Positions 18,209-26,688 of a DNA stretch of 35,563 bases are shown here, piece by piece. The position numbers were made by a program, and so were the translations under genes. The notes below the pieces were generated by a model. It was not told the origin of the DNA. It did no database searches and worked only from the letters and a program-made list of their open reading frames with translations. Each line of letters begins with the position of its first letter. Position 1 is the stretch's first letter. This DNA is from an uncultured Verrucomicrobiota bacterium (GTDB taxonomy: Bacteria; Verrucomicrobiota; Verrucomicrobiia; Opitutales; Opitutaceae): positions 1 through 35,563 of the forward strand of contig CAJCBL010000287.1 of the NCBI GenBank assembly GCA_903960515.1. Reading direction: 5' to 3'.

Positions 18209-19360
18209 TCAGTCTTGGGATGGGGCGGAAGAGGGCGTAGCGGAGTCGCCGGCATTCTCGCCCGGATGCGGTCCGATCTCGTCGTGTTTGCGGATATTGG
18301 TCATCACCGCGTGGGCCGCGGCACCGGCGACTGCGGCGGCGCCGACGGCCAGGCCGATCTTGTCGGCGGTCATTTCGATGCCGAAACCGGGGAAGCTCTT
18401 AAGCCGCGCGTAGAACGGGCTCGCGTCCCAGAATCCTGCCTCCGAGCATCCGATACACGGATGCCCCGACTGAATCGGGTAGCTCACCCCGCTATTCCAG
18501 CGCATCACACCGCAAGCGTTGTAGGTGGTCGGGCCCTTGCAGCCCATCTTGTACAGGCAGTACCCACGCCGCGCATTCTCGTCGTCGAAGGTCTCGACGA
18601 ACAACCCGGCGTCATAATACGGCCGGCGGTAGCAGGTGTCGTGCACCCGGCGCGAGTAGAAGGCCTTCGGGCGGCCGAGGGCGTCGAGCTGCGGAATTCG
18701 CTCGAAGGCGAGCAGGTGGACGACCACCCCGGCCATGACCTCGGCAATCGGCGGGCATCCCTGGACATTGATCACCGGCTTGCCGGCGATGACCTTGTGG
18801 ATCGGCGTGGCCTGCGTGGGATTGGGCCGCGCCGCCTGCACACACCCGGCGCTCGCACAATTGCCCCAGGCGATGACGGCCTTCGCCCCCGCAGCGGCCT
18901 CCTGCACGATATCGAGCATCGACCTACCACCGATGCAGCAATACGCCCCATCCGCCCCCAGCGGCACCGACCCCTCGATCATCAGAATGTAGTTGCCGGG
19001 ATTCTCACGCATCGTCTTCGCCTTGCACTCCTCGGCCTGGTGGCCGGCGGCGGCCTGCAGCGTCTCCGAATAGTCGAGCGACACCTTGTCGAGCAGGATG
19101 TCGGCAACGATCGGATGCGACGACCGGATGAACGACTCGCTGCAACAGGTGCATTCCTGCCCGTGGAGCCAGACGATGGGCAGGCGCCGCTTGGTCTCTA
19201 GGGCGCCAATGATGGCGGCCACCCCGGAGTGCTCCAACCCGAGCATCGCGCCCATCGCAGTGCAGAACTTCAAAAAATCACGCCGGCTCACGCCGCGCGC
19301 ACGCATCTCTTCCCAAAGCGTGGGTCCTCCGGTCTGGGTCGGAGTAGGCAAAGCATTCAT
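18209..19360 (-). CDS. hyaA: [NiFe]-hydrogenase small subunit with six-cysteine proximal cluster (O2-tolerant type)
   Basis: The electron-transfer subunit. It has a Tat signal with SRRDFLK at 25-31 and a C-terminal membrane helix near 338-357. The proximal cluster cysteines are C70, C72, C73, C168, C173 and C202. The two extra ones (C72 and C173) have the same spacing as Cys19 and Cys120 of E. coli hydrogenase-1, the [4Fe-3S] signature of O2 tolerance. At the medial cluster the aligned position is proline (GVSYPIQSGHPCIGC), giving a normal [3Fe-4S]. ATG 19360 was chosen to place the Tat motif about 25 residues in; the open frame runs to 19438. It is the first gene of the hya-hyp operon and divergent from hypA. 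Confidence 0.96.
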   Translation of the reverse strand: MNALPTPTQTGGPTLWEEMRARGVSRRDFLKFCTAMGAMLGLEHSGVAAIIGALETKRRLPIVWLHGQECTCCSESFIRSSHPIVADILLDKVSLDYSETLQAAAGHQAEECKAKTMRENPGNYILMIEGSVPLGADGAYCCIGGRSMLDIVQEAAAGAKAVIAWGNCASAGCVQAARPNPTQATPIHKVIAGKPVINVQGCPPIAEVMAGVVVHLLAFERIPQLDALGRPKAFYSRRVHDTCYRRPYYDAGLFVETFDDENARRGYCLYKMGCKGPTTYNACGVMRWNSGVSYPIQSGHPCIGCSEAGFWDASPFYARLKSFPGFGIEMTADKIGLAVGAAAVAGAAAHAVMTNIRKHDEIGPHPGENAGDSATPSSAPSQD

Positions 19361-19629
19361 GGATTCGCTGCTGGGGCCGGAAAGAACGACACCGCGTGTG
19401 GCCGGATCGCGGTGAACGGGTAGCAGGGTCGGCCCCACGTTGAATCCAGATCCCTATTTGTCGAACCGAAGGGACAATTCCCCGAATACCTAGGCCCTTC
19501 CCGCATCCATGTCCCCCTCGTACAGGTGCGGTAGCCGGCGTATCCAACAACGACAAGCTGGCCGCGCCGCAACCATTCCCCTCCGCTGCCCGCTCGACAA
19601 CTCCGCCCGCCTCCGCAACCTCAAGCCCG
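19361..19629. promoter_or_regulatory. Divergent intergenic region between hyaA and hypA
   Basis: This 269-base gap must carry the promoters for the hya operon (minus) and hypA-hypB-hypF (plus). An 11-base word, CCTAGGCCCTT (19487-19497), recurs in the same sense on the minus strand upstream of the response regulator (complement of 5462-5472). No standard -35/-10 pair can be assigned with confidence. Confidence 0.4.
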
Positions 19630-19974
19630 ATGCACGAGTTGGGAATCGCCCAGGCGGCCCTGCAACACGTCCTCGCCCAAGCGGAGCGGGCCGGCGCCGC
19701 ACGAGTTGGCCGCATCGTGCTGCGCATCGGCGAACTCTCGGGCGTCGACCCCGATTCATTACGCTTCGCCTTCGAGGCGATCCTGCCCACCAGCGCGGCC
19801 GCTGACGCGCAATTGGAAATCGAGGCCATCACCGCCGTCGCGCGCTGCCGGAGCTGCAACCTCGAATACTCCCCCGGCCCCACCGCGCTCTTCGAATGCC
19901 CACACTGCCGCGCGCTCGGTGCCGACATCCTGCACGGCCGCGAACTCGACCTCGTGCGCATCGACTTCACGTAA
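19630..19974 (+). CDS. hypA: Hydrogenase nickel incorporation protein HypA (first copy)
   Basis: HypA binds nickel through its N-terminal MHE and, with HypB, inserts it into the large subunit. The 114-residue product starts MHELGIAQ, which fixes the start at ATG 19630. It has the structural zinc site CRSC...CPHC near 74-92. It is 7 bases before hypB. A second, divergent copy at 24102 shows a different sequence and a shorter link to its own HypB, so the two are old paralogs rather than a recent duplicate. This copy probably serves the hya enzyme. Confidence 0.96.
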   Translation: MHELGIAQAALQHVLAQAERAGAARVGRIVLRIGELSGVDPDSLRFAFEAILPTSAAADAQLEIEAITAVARCRSCNLEYSPGPTALFECPHCRALGADILHGRELDLVRIDFT

Positions 19975-19981
19975 CCTTTCC

Positions 19982-20740
19982 ATGGAAAACGCCCCCCAGC
20001 CCAGCCCCACAGCCGCTACCGACGACGTGGTCATCGTCGATGTCCGCGATCCCGCCGACACCCTGCCCGCCCCTCCGGGCGATCTCCTGCCGGGCGCGCT
20101 CCGAGTAGACCTGCAGATACCGCTGCTCGACGCCAACGACCGGCGGGCAGCCGAGAACCGGGCCACCTTCGCCGCCCGGCGCATCCAGGCTCTGAATTTC
20201 GTCTCCTCTCCCGGCGCCGGGAAAACCACCCTGCTCGGCCGCACCCTCGACGCACTCGCCGGCGTGATACCCTGCGCCGTCCTCGTGGGCGATCTGGAGA
20301 CGGCCAACGATGCCCGCCGCCTGCGCCGCCCCGGGGTGCCCGTCGCGCAGATCACCACCGGAGGCTGCTGCCACCTCGACGCCTCCATGGTGGCTCGCGG
20401 CGCGCAGGCGCTCACCCTCGACGGCGTTCGCCTCCTCTTCATCGAAAATGTCGGCAACCTGGTCTGCCCCGCCTCCTTCGACCTGGGCGAAAACCGCCGC
20501 ATCACCCTCGTCTCCTCCACCGAGGGCGAAGACAAACCGCTCAAATACCCGCCGATGTTCAGCAGCGCCCACGTCGTGATCCTGACCAAGATCGACGTCG
20601 CCGAGGCCATGGACTTCGACCGCGCCCTCGCCCGCGAAAACATCCGGCGCGCCGCGCCCCAGGCGACCATTTTCGAGGTATCCGCGAAAACCGGCGAGGG
20701 CCTCGACGCCTGGCTCTCCTATCTGCGGGCCATGCTCTGA
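19982..20740 (+). CDS. hypB: Hydrogenase nickel incorporation GTPase HypB (first copy, no N-terminal metal motif)
   Basis: HypB is a GTPase that powers nickel delivery. The 252-residue product has the P-loop GAGKTT at 78-83, the switch and metal motif GGCCHLDASMV, IENVGNLVCP, LTKIDV, and SAKTGEGLDAW. Unlike the second HypB in this window it lacks the N-terminal CxxCGC and any histidine-rich stretch, so it can bind nickel only at the GTPase-domain Cys/His site. ATG 19982 follows the hypA stop by 7 bases; the same frame is open further upstream inside hypA but without family similarity. Its stop is followed 3 bases later by hypF. Confidence 0.95.
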   Translation: MENAPQPSPTAATDDVVIVDVRDPADTLPAPPGDLLPGALRVDLQIPLLDANDRRAAENRATFAARRIQALNFVSSPGAGKTTLLGRTLDALAGVIPCAVLVGDLETANDARRLRRPGVPVAQITTGGCCHLDASMVARGAQALTLDGVRLLFIENVGNLVCPASFDLGENRRITLVSSTEGEDKPLKYPPMFSSAHVVILTKIDVAEAMDFDRALARENIRRAAPQATIFEVSAKTGEGLDAWLSYLRAML

Positions 20741-20743
20741 ACT

Positions 20744-23152
20744 ATGTCCGACTCGCCGCAAGACCCGGCGGATTGCGACCACCTCATCACCGTCGCCGGA
20801 ACGGTCCAAGGCGTGGGGTATCGCCCTTTTGTCGCGCGCGTCGCCACGCGCCTGGGTATTCGCGGCTGGGTGCGCAACGATCTCCACGGAGTTCAGATCC
20901 GGGCTGGGGCCGCGAGCCCGGCGCTGGATACCTTCACCCGCGCGCTGCAAGAAGAAGCCCCTCCAGCCGCCTGCGTCACCGCGGTTACCGTGCATCCGAT
21001 CACGGCCCATAGCCGCGACCTGCCCACGGCTGGCAGCGTTTTCGAGATTCTCGCCAGCCCGGAATCCGCCGGCGCCGCGACCACTTCCGCCACTCCCGAC
21101 CTCGCGCTCTGCGACGACTGCCGCCGCGAACTCCTCGATCCGCACAATCGCCGCCACGGATACCCGTTCATCAACTGCACCAACTGCGGCCCCCGCTACT
21201 CCATCCTCCTCGAACTGCCGTACGACCGGCCCCACACCACGATGCACACCTTCGCGATGTGCCCGGAGTGCGCCCGCGAATACCATGACCCGGCCGATCG
21301 CCGCTACCACGCCCAGCCCAACGCCTGCCCGGTGTGCGGTCCCCGCCTCGAACTACTGGTCTCCGCTGGCCAACGCCTTGCCACCCACGACGCTGCGCTC
21401 ACCGCCGCGGTCGCTGCCCTCCTCGCCGGCCGCATCGTGGCCGTCAAAGGCATCGGCGGTTTCCACCTCATGGTCGACGCGACCAACGACGCCGCCGTGC
21501 GCGAGCTACGCCGCCGCAAACACCGCGAGGAAAAGCCGCTGGCCGTGATGTTCCCCGATCTCGCCGCAGTGCGCACTGTAGCCGAGGTGCCGCCGGAATC
21601 CGCCGCTCTCCTCCAGTGCCCTGCCGCGCCCATCGTGCTGGTTCGGGGAAGAGCGCCCGCCGATCGATCGGTTCCGACCGATCGGTCCGATGCCGCCGCT
21701 GAGGCCCTCGCCGCCGCCCCCCTCGCGCCCTCCATCGCGCCCGACAATCCCTGGATCGGAGCCCTTCTTGCGTACTCGCCGCTCCACCTCCTGCTTCTCG
21801 CCCGCGTAGGCCGTCCCCTCGTCGCCACCAGTGCCAACCTTTCCGAGGAACCACTCTGTACCGACAACACCGAGGCACTCAACCGCCTCCGCGGCATCGC
21901 CGATTGCTTCCTCGTCCACGACCGCCCCATCGCACGGGCGGTCGACGATTCCCTGTTACGCCCTGCCTTCGACATCCCGCCGATCGTCCTGCGTCGCGCC
22001 CGAGGACTCGCTCCTGCCTCCTTTGCTCTGCCCTCGCCCGCCTGTGGCGGCGAGCCGCTCCTCTGCGTTGGCGGACACATGAAAAACACCGTCGCGCTGG
22101 CCACCGATTCCTCCGTAGTGCTCAGCCCGCACATCGGCGATCTGGCTACCGTCGCCTCGCAACAGGCCTTCCAACGCCACATCGAGTGGCTCATCTCGCT
22201 CCAGCGCACGCATCCCAGACGCATCGCCTGCGATGCCCACCCCGACTACGACTCCACCCGCTACGCTCTAGCCTCTGGTCTCCCGGTCACCACGGTTCAA
22301 CATCACCTGGCACACGTCTTCGCCTGCCTCCTTGAGCACAACGGCGGTCCCGATCAGGTGCTCGGCGTGGCGTGGGACGGCACCGGTTACGGGGGCGACG
22401 GCACGATCTGGGGCGGCGAGTTTATCCACGTCGACCGCGCTGCCAGCACCGCCCGTCGCGTGGCCTGCCTGCGCCCCTTCCGCCTGCCTGGAGGCGATGC
22501 CGCCATCCGCGACCCACGCCGCAGCGCGCTGGCCCTGCTGTATGAGCTCCACAACGGCGAACGCGAACCGCTCCGCCGCGCAGCCACCGACCTGGGCCTC
22601 CCCCCAGCCGAGGCGGAAACCCTGCTCACCCTCCTCGCCAGCGGTGCCCACGCTCCGGTGACAACCAGCGCCGGCCGACTCTTCGACGGCGTCGCCGCCC
22701 TTCTAGGACTGTCCCAGCGCAACAGCTTCGAGGGGCGGGCGGCCATGCAACTTGAGTTCGCCGCCGACCGTGCCACAGGCGAAACCGGCGCGCTGCCGTT
22801 CACCGTAGCACCCGTGGCTCGAGCGAGCGGCACGCGCCTTGAGCTCGACTGGCGCCCGGCAATCACCGAGCTACTCGCGCTGCGCGCCACCCAACCCGCC
22901 GACGTCCTGGCCGCCCGCTTCCACCGCGGCTTGTACTTTGCGATCACCGACGTGTCGCGAGCGATCGGAGTCGGTGCCATCGCGCTCAGCGGAGGCTGCT
23001 TCCAGAACCGCCTTCTGCTTGAAGGTACGCGCAACCACCTCGCCTCCGCCGGCTTCAGCGTTCTCTGCCACCGCGAACTCCCACCCAACGACGGGAATCT
23101 CTCCGCTGGTCAGGCCCTCGCCGCCCGCTTGGGCATCACGGATGTTCTGTAG
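20744..23152 (+). CDS. hypF: Carbamoyltransferase HypF
   Basis: HypF turns carbamoyl phosphate into carbamoyl-adenylate and passes the carbamoyl group to HypE for cyanide-ligand synthesis. The 802-residue product has every family domain. The acylphosphatase-like start (VQGVGYRPFV) is at about 15-100. Two zinc fingers follow (CDDC...CTNC and CPEC...CPVC, about 122-205). The YrdC-like domain carries the KHREEKPLAVMF element. The Kae1-like C-terminus has HHLAHVFACLLEH and WDGTGYGGDGTIWGGEF. It is slightly longer than usual, mainly a 20-residue Ala/Asp-rich insert after VRGRAPADRS. It ends the plus-strand hyp operon and is convergent with hypB2. Confidence 0.96.
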   Translation: MSDSPQDPADCDHLITVAGTVQGVGYRPFVARVATRLGIRGWVRNDLHGVQIRAGAASPALDTFTRALQEEAPPAACVTAVTVHPITAHSRDLPTAGSVFEILASPESAGAATTSATPDLALCDDCRRELLDPHNRRHGYPFINCTNCGPRYSILLELPYDRPHTTMHTFAMCPECAREYHDPADRRYHAQPNACPVCGPRLELLVSAGQRLATHDAALTAAVAALLAGRIVAVKGIGGFHLMVDATNDAAVRELRRRKHREEKPLAVMFPDLAAVRTVAEVPPESAALLQCPAAPIVLVRGRAPADRSVPTDRSDAAAEALAAAPLAPSIAPDNPWIGALLAYSPLHLLLLARVGRPLVATSANLSEEPLCTDNTEALNRLRGIADCFLVHDRPIARAVDDSLLRPAFDIPPIVLRRARGLAPASFALPSPACGGEPLLCVGGHMKNTVALATDSSVVLSPHIGDLATVASQQAFQRHIEWLISLQRTHPRRIACDAHPDYDSTRYALASGLPVTTVQHHLAHVFACLLEHNGGPDQVLGVAWDGTGYGGDGTIWGGEFIHVDRAASTARRVACLRPFRLPGGDAAIRDPRRSALALLYELHNGEREPLRRAATDLGLPPAEAETLLTLLASGAHAPVTTSAGRLFDGVAALLGLSQRNSFEGRAAMQLEFAADRATGETGALPFTVAPVARASGTRLELDWRPAITELLALRATQPADVLAARFHRGLYFAITDVSRAIGVGAIALSGGCFQNRLLLEGTRNHLASAGFSVLCHRELPPNDGNLSAGQALAARLGITDVL

Positions 23153-23272
23153 GTGTCACGACCGCCAAGGCCGATGACCCAATCGGTGCGCCAAGCCAGC
23201 CATCGGCTGTGCGGGTGAAAAGAGTGCGCGCCGGAGGTAGCACCGCCCCACGATGCGACAGAATGGTTGCCC

Positions 23273-24073
23273 TCAGCGGCTACCAGGCAGCAGCGCTTCG
23301 AGATGGGCGATCCACGCGTCGAGACCTTCGCCGGTGCGCGAGGATAACTCGAAGATGGCGGCACCGGGCGCCACTTGCGCAACTGCGGCACGGGCCCGGA
23401 CCCGATCGAACCCAGCAGGCTCGGCCAAATCGGTCTTGGAGAGCACCACTGCCTCGGCACCGTTGAAGATGGGCGGGTATTTGAGGGGTTTGTTTTCCCC
23501 TTCTGTGGAGGCGAGCAGCACGATGCGATGGGCCTCCCCGAGGTCGAACGAGGCTGGGCATACGAGGTTGCCCACGTTTTCGATGAAGAGCAGGCGAATG
23601 CCGGTGCGGGGCAAGGTTTCCAGGGCAGCGGCGACCATGCGCGCGTCGAGGTGGCAAACCGTGCCGGTGGTGATTTGCACGACGGGCGCGCCAGTGGGGC
23701 GCAGCGCCTCGGCATCGGCCTGGGTTTCGAGGTCGCCCACGATCACCGCGCAACCAATACGCGGGTGGAGGCGTTCGAGCGTGCGGCGCAGGAGGGTGGT
23801 CTTGCCGGAACCGGGCGAGGAAACGAGGTTGAACGCGATGATGCCTCGCTCGTTGAACAGCGTGCGGTTGCTCTCCGCCTGCCGCTGGTTGGCATCCAAG
23901 ATCGGCTGCACATGCCCTTGGTTACCGTGGCGATGCCAGCTATGGCTGCCATCGTCTGCGGTATGGGCGTGCCAGCCGTCGTCGGCAGTGGCGAACGGCG
24001 CTTGGGCGTGTCCTGAACTAGTAGAGTGGACACGGAAGGATTCGGATTCGGCGCAACCGCAGTCTCGGCACAT
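23273..24073 (-). CDS. hypB: Hydrogenase nickel incorporation GTPase HypB (second copy, with metal motif and His-rich region)
   Basis: A 266-residue HypB. The N-terminus carries the high-affinity nickel motif MCRDCGC (C2, C5, C7) followed by a His-rich stretch to about residue 60, which could store nickel. The GTPase domain has GSGKTT, TGTVCHLDARMV, IENVGNLVCP, LSKTDLAE, and SSRTGEGLDAW. The start is fixed by MCxxCGC at 24073. It is 28 bases after hypA2 and is the last gene of operon 2 (large - small - HAF - hypA2 - hypB2). Its presence with the extension-free hydrogenase suggests a dedicated nickel-loading pair; whether it also serves operons 1 and 3 is unknown. Confidence 0.95.
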   Translation of the reverse strand: MCRDCGCAESESFRVHSTSSGHAQAPFATADDGWHAHTADDGSHSWHRHGNQGHVQPILDANQRQAESNRTLFNERGIIAFNLVSSPGSGKTTLLRRTLERLHPRIGCAVIVGDLETQADAEALRPTGAPVVQITTGTVCHLDARMVAAALETLPRTGIRLLFIENVGNLVCPASFDLGEAHRIVLLASTEGENKPLKYPPIFNGAEAVVLSKTDLAEPAGFDRVRARAAVAQVAPGAAIFELSSRTGEGLDAWIAHLEALLPGSR

Positions 24074-24101
24074 GATGGAAGAAGGATTGGAGGAGAAGGT
24101 T

Positions 24102-24446
24102 CTATCCGGAGGAGGGAGTTACACCGCAGAGGAAGAGATCCCGGCTGGCATGCAAGAGGCGAAGGGGGCCGCCGCAACGGGGACAGACAAATTCGAGGCG
24201 GTCGTGGTCAATTTCGCCACAGGTGATGCAGGCGAAGCGCGCGGGTTCGGTTTCAAACACCAGTGCGGAGCCCTCGGCCACCGTGCCGGCCGCCAGTGCG
24301 GAGAAGGCAAACTCCAGCGCTTCGGGGGCCACTCCGGAGAGCAGGCCGACCCGCAACCGGACCTCCTGCAACCTGGGCCAGTCGCGCCGGGCGGCGAGGG
24401 TCGTGAGCTGCCCGAGGAGCGCCTCGCAGATGGCGGCTTCGTGCAT
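24102..24446 (-). CDS. hypA: Hydrogenase nickel incorporation protein HypA (second copy)
   Basis: A 114-residue HypA. The start is set at ATG 24446 because nickel binding needs MHE at the very N-terminus (MHEAAICEALL); an upstream ATG at 24473 would add nine residues and block this. The zinc site is CITC...CPRC near 70-90. It lies 7 bases downstream of the HAF-repeat gene and 28 bases upstream of hypB2. It differs clearly from the first HypA at 19630, so the copies likely came with different hydrogenase operons. Confidence 0.94.
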   Translation of the reverse strand: MHEAAICEALLGQLTTLAARRDWPRLQEVRLRVGLLSGVAPEALEFAFSALAAGTVAEGSALVFETEPARFACITCGEIDHDRLEFVCPRCGGPLRLLHASRDLFLCGVTPSSG

Positions 24447-24453
24447 CGGAGTG

Positions 24454-25764
24454 TCAGGGGCCGGCCCGGACAACGAGGCGGTAGAAACAGGCGGGGGCGT
24501 CGATGGTGGTGTCGATGAACTGCTCCAGGCCGTCGCCGGTCACCGAGGCGCCGAGATCGGTCCAGGGAACGCGGGCAAGATCGGTGGTCTTCTGTACTTG
24601 GTAGATGAAGCCGGCATCGGTGGGGAAGCGCAGGTACACGGTGTTGGCCTCGATCTGGATCTGTACGGCCGGAGTGGGGATATTCGCGAGCAGGGCGCGC
24701 AGGCCGGTGAGGCGCCAGAGGACCTGGGTCTGATCCGGCGCGATGGCGTCGCCGGCGATGGTGTCGCCATCCTCCGAGAGCACCGGGCGACAGTAGGTGA
24801 AGCGGTAGTTGTCGAGCGGAAGGCCCGCAGCGCGGGTGATGGCCGAGAGGCTGCGCATGCCTCGGGAGGGTTCCCAGACGAAGACCTCACCGTCGGCGGC
24901 GGAGGTGCCCAGACCCACGACGATAGTGCCGTCGCCACTCACCGCGGTGGCGCTAGATTGATACGCACCACCGGGCAGATCGCCGAGCCCGACCATGCCG
25001 GTACCGGTCGTCCAGCGGAAGGCCTCAATCCCCAGGCCGGAGTGTGAGCGGCCCACCACGACAGCTCCGTCGGCTGAGACGGCGAGCGCCTCTGAAAAGA
25101 CGCGTCCGCCGGACAGATCTCCGAGCGAGACCATGGTGCTGCCGGATGGTGCCCGAAACGCCACGACACCTGCGGCGCTGGTGGCCCAACCGACGATGGT
25201 GGTGCCATCGGCCGAGATGCGGGTGGCCTCGGAGTGGGTGAGCCCGCCGGGCAGATCTCCGAGGGAGGTGGCTACGCCGGTGGCAGTGGACCAACGGGCG
25301 GCGGTGCCGTAGGCAGTGTTGCTGTTGGACGTGGCGTTGCGGCCGACAGCGATCGTGCCGTCGCGGCTCACATCGAGGGCGACGGCGTTGTTGAGTGAGG
25401 TGAGGGCGCGCGGTGCACCGTTGACCCAGCAGGCGGCGCGACCGGTGGAGTTGAAACGCCAGCCGGCGAGCACGGTGCCGTTGGCCGAGACACCCCAGGC
25501 GGCGCCGGCGGCAGGGGTGGTGGCAGTATCTAGACGTCGGGCACCGTCGAGAGGCGTCCATTTCACAGCCTGGGGCCCCCAGGAGGCCAAGGACCAGCCG
25601 GCGGCGGCTACGGTGGCGCCGTCGGCCGAGATGGCGCCGATCTGGCCCATGCCGACGAAGTCCCCGGAAGCGGGGAGCACTTCAAAGGTCGCGGCCGAGA
25701 GGCCGGTGGCGAGCGCCGCAGGGAGCAGGACGCGGAACAGGGCGAGACGGAGCGGGGAGTTCAT
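24454..25764 (-). CDS. Secreted HAF-repeat beta-propeller-like protein coupled to hydrogenase 2
   Basis: A 436-residue exported protein. A signal peptide (about 1-24, ending LSAA) leads to about six repeats of roughly 50 residues with SADGxxVVG and LGDLPGG elements, the style of HAF-repeat extracellular proteins that likely fold as a propeller. The last 70 residues (VYLRFPTDAGFIYQVQKT, FYRLVV) resemble the C-terminal module common in secreted verrucomicrobial proteins. There is no CxxCH and no obvious metal site. ATG 25764 overlaps the stop of the hydrogenase small subunit (ATGA), so translation is coupled, and hypA2 follows 7 bases later. A HAF protein inside a hydrogenase operon is unusual. 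It could hold or dock the exported enzyme, but its function is unknown. Confidence 0.8.
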   Translation of the reverse strand: MNSPLRLALFRVLLPAALATGLSAATFEVLPASGDFVGMGQIGAISADGATVAAAGWSLASWGPQAVKWTPLDGARRLDTATTPAAGAAWGVSANGTVLAGWRFNSTGRAACWVNGAPRALTSLNNAVALDVSRDGTIAVGRNATSNSNTAYGTAARWSTATGVATSLGDLPGGLTHSEATRISADGTTIVGWATSAAGVVAFRAPSGSTMVSLGDLSGGRVFSEALAVSADGAVVVGRSHSGLGIEAFRWTTGTGMVGLGDLPGGAYQSSATAVSGDGTIVVGLGTSAADGEVFVWEPSRGMRSLSAITRAAGLPLDNYRFTYCRPVLSEDGDTIAGDAIAPDQTQVLWRLTGLRALLANIPTPAVQIQIEANTVYLRFPTDAGFIYQVQKTTDLARVPWTDLGASVTGDGLEQFIDTTIDAPACFYRLVVRAGP

Positions 25765-26675
25765 TGGGCGACGGGCCAATGGTGGAAGCTGGATTGGGCG
25801 AAATTTTGGGAGGTGCACCCGATGCAGGGCGCATGGGAATGCAAGCAACTGGTGGCGACACCGTTCCAGCCGCGGGACACGCAGTCGGCGTAGGTGGAAG
25901 GGCCTTTGCAACCGTACTCCTCCATGCAGCCCGGGGGACCGGAGGGGCTGGCGTCCTCCATTTCGCGCAGGGGGCACATACTATGGACGGTCTTGCTGTA
26001 GAATTTCAGCGGGCGGAGCTGGCTGTCGAGCGGCGGCATGCCGTATTGGATAAGGTGAACCAGGGTGCCGATCATCCAGTCGGGATGAGGCGGGCAGCCG
26101 GGGACCCGGACAAAGGGCTTGCTGATGCCTCGGGACTGTAGGAACGAGATGGCGTCGACTGCACCGGTGGGGTTGTTCGGGGCGGCAGGGATACCGCCAA
26201 AGGCGGCGCAACTGCCCACGGCCACGATGTGGCTGGCGCCTTGGGCGGCGCGCTGAAGATGATCGCCGAAATTCTCCCCGCCGAAACGGCACGCACTGGG
26301 GATGGTGACGGGCACCGCCCCCTCCACCACCAGCAGGTATCCACCTTGGGCGATGGTGTGGTTGACCAGATCAACGGCTGGCGCGCCTTGGATGGTGGAA
26401 AGCGTCTGGTGAAACTGCAGCGAGAGGTGCCGAGTGAGCACAGAAAGCGGCAGCACCGGATAACTGTTAAGAAGGGAAATGGAGCAGCCGGAGCAATTCG
26501 AGCCCTCCAGCCAGAGCACGGGCGCGCGGCCGGTGGAGAGGGCCTGAATCGAGGCAGCCAGCGAAGTCACAGCGCTGCTGCCCAATCCCCACAAGACGGC
26601 TACGCGGCCGGCCAGGGAGAGGAAGTCGCGCCGGGACATGCCGGCGGGCGAATCGGTGTGAGAGGAGGGGGGCAT
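25761..26675 (-). CDS. [NiFe]-hydrogenase small subunit 2, Tat-exported, no membrane anchor
   Basis: A 304-residue electron-transfer subunit. The Tat motif SRRDFLS is at 14-20. The proximal [4Fe-4S] ligands are C61, C64, C156 and C194; glycine holds both positions that are extra cysteines in O2-tolerant enzymes. The distal cluster has H231, C234, C250 and C256. The medial cluster has C265, C277, C284 and C287; C277 stands where ordinary group 1 enzymes have proline, so a [4Fe-4S] cluster is expected as in [NiFeSe] hydrogenases. There is no C-terminal membrane helix; the protein ends FHHWPVAQ. It follows the large subunit by 13 bases. Its electron acceptor is not encoded nearby. Confidence 0.94.
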   Translation of the reverse strand: MPPSSHTDSPAGMSRRDFLSLAGRVAVLWGLGSSAVTSLAASIQALSTGRAPVLWLEGSNCSGCSISLLNSYPVLPLSVLTRHLSLQFHQTLSTIQGAPAVDLVNHTIAQGGYLLVVEGAVPVTIPSACRFGGENFGDHLQRAAQGASHIVAVGSCAAFGGIPAAPNNPTGAVDAISFLQSRGISKPFVRVPGCPPHPDWMIGTLVHLIQYGMPPLDSQLRPLKFYSKTVHSMCPLREMEDASPSGPPGCMEEYGCKGPSTYADCVSRGWNGVATSCLHSHAPCIGCTSQNFAQSSFHHWPVAQ

Positions 26676-26688
26676 GGCGAGGAGTCCG

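Noticed and set aside
16565-19201. Long open frame on plus opposite hyaB and hyaA
   Set aside because: It is antisense to two certain genes and its translation has no family features; it is an effect of high GC content.
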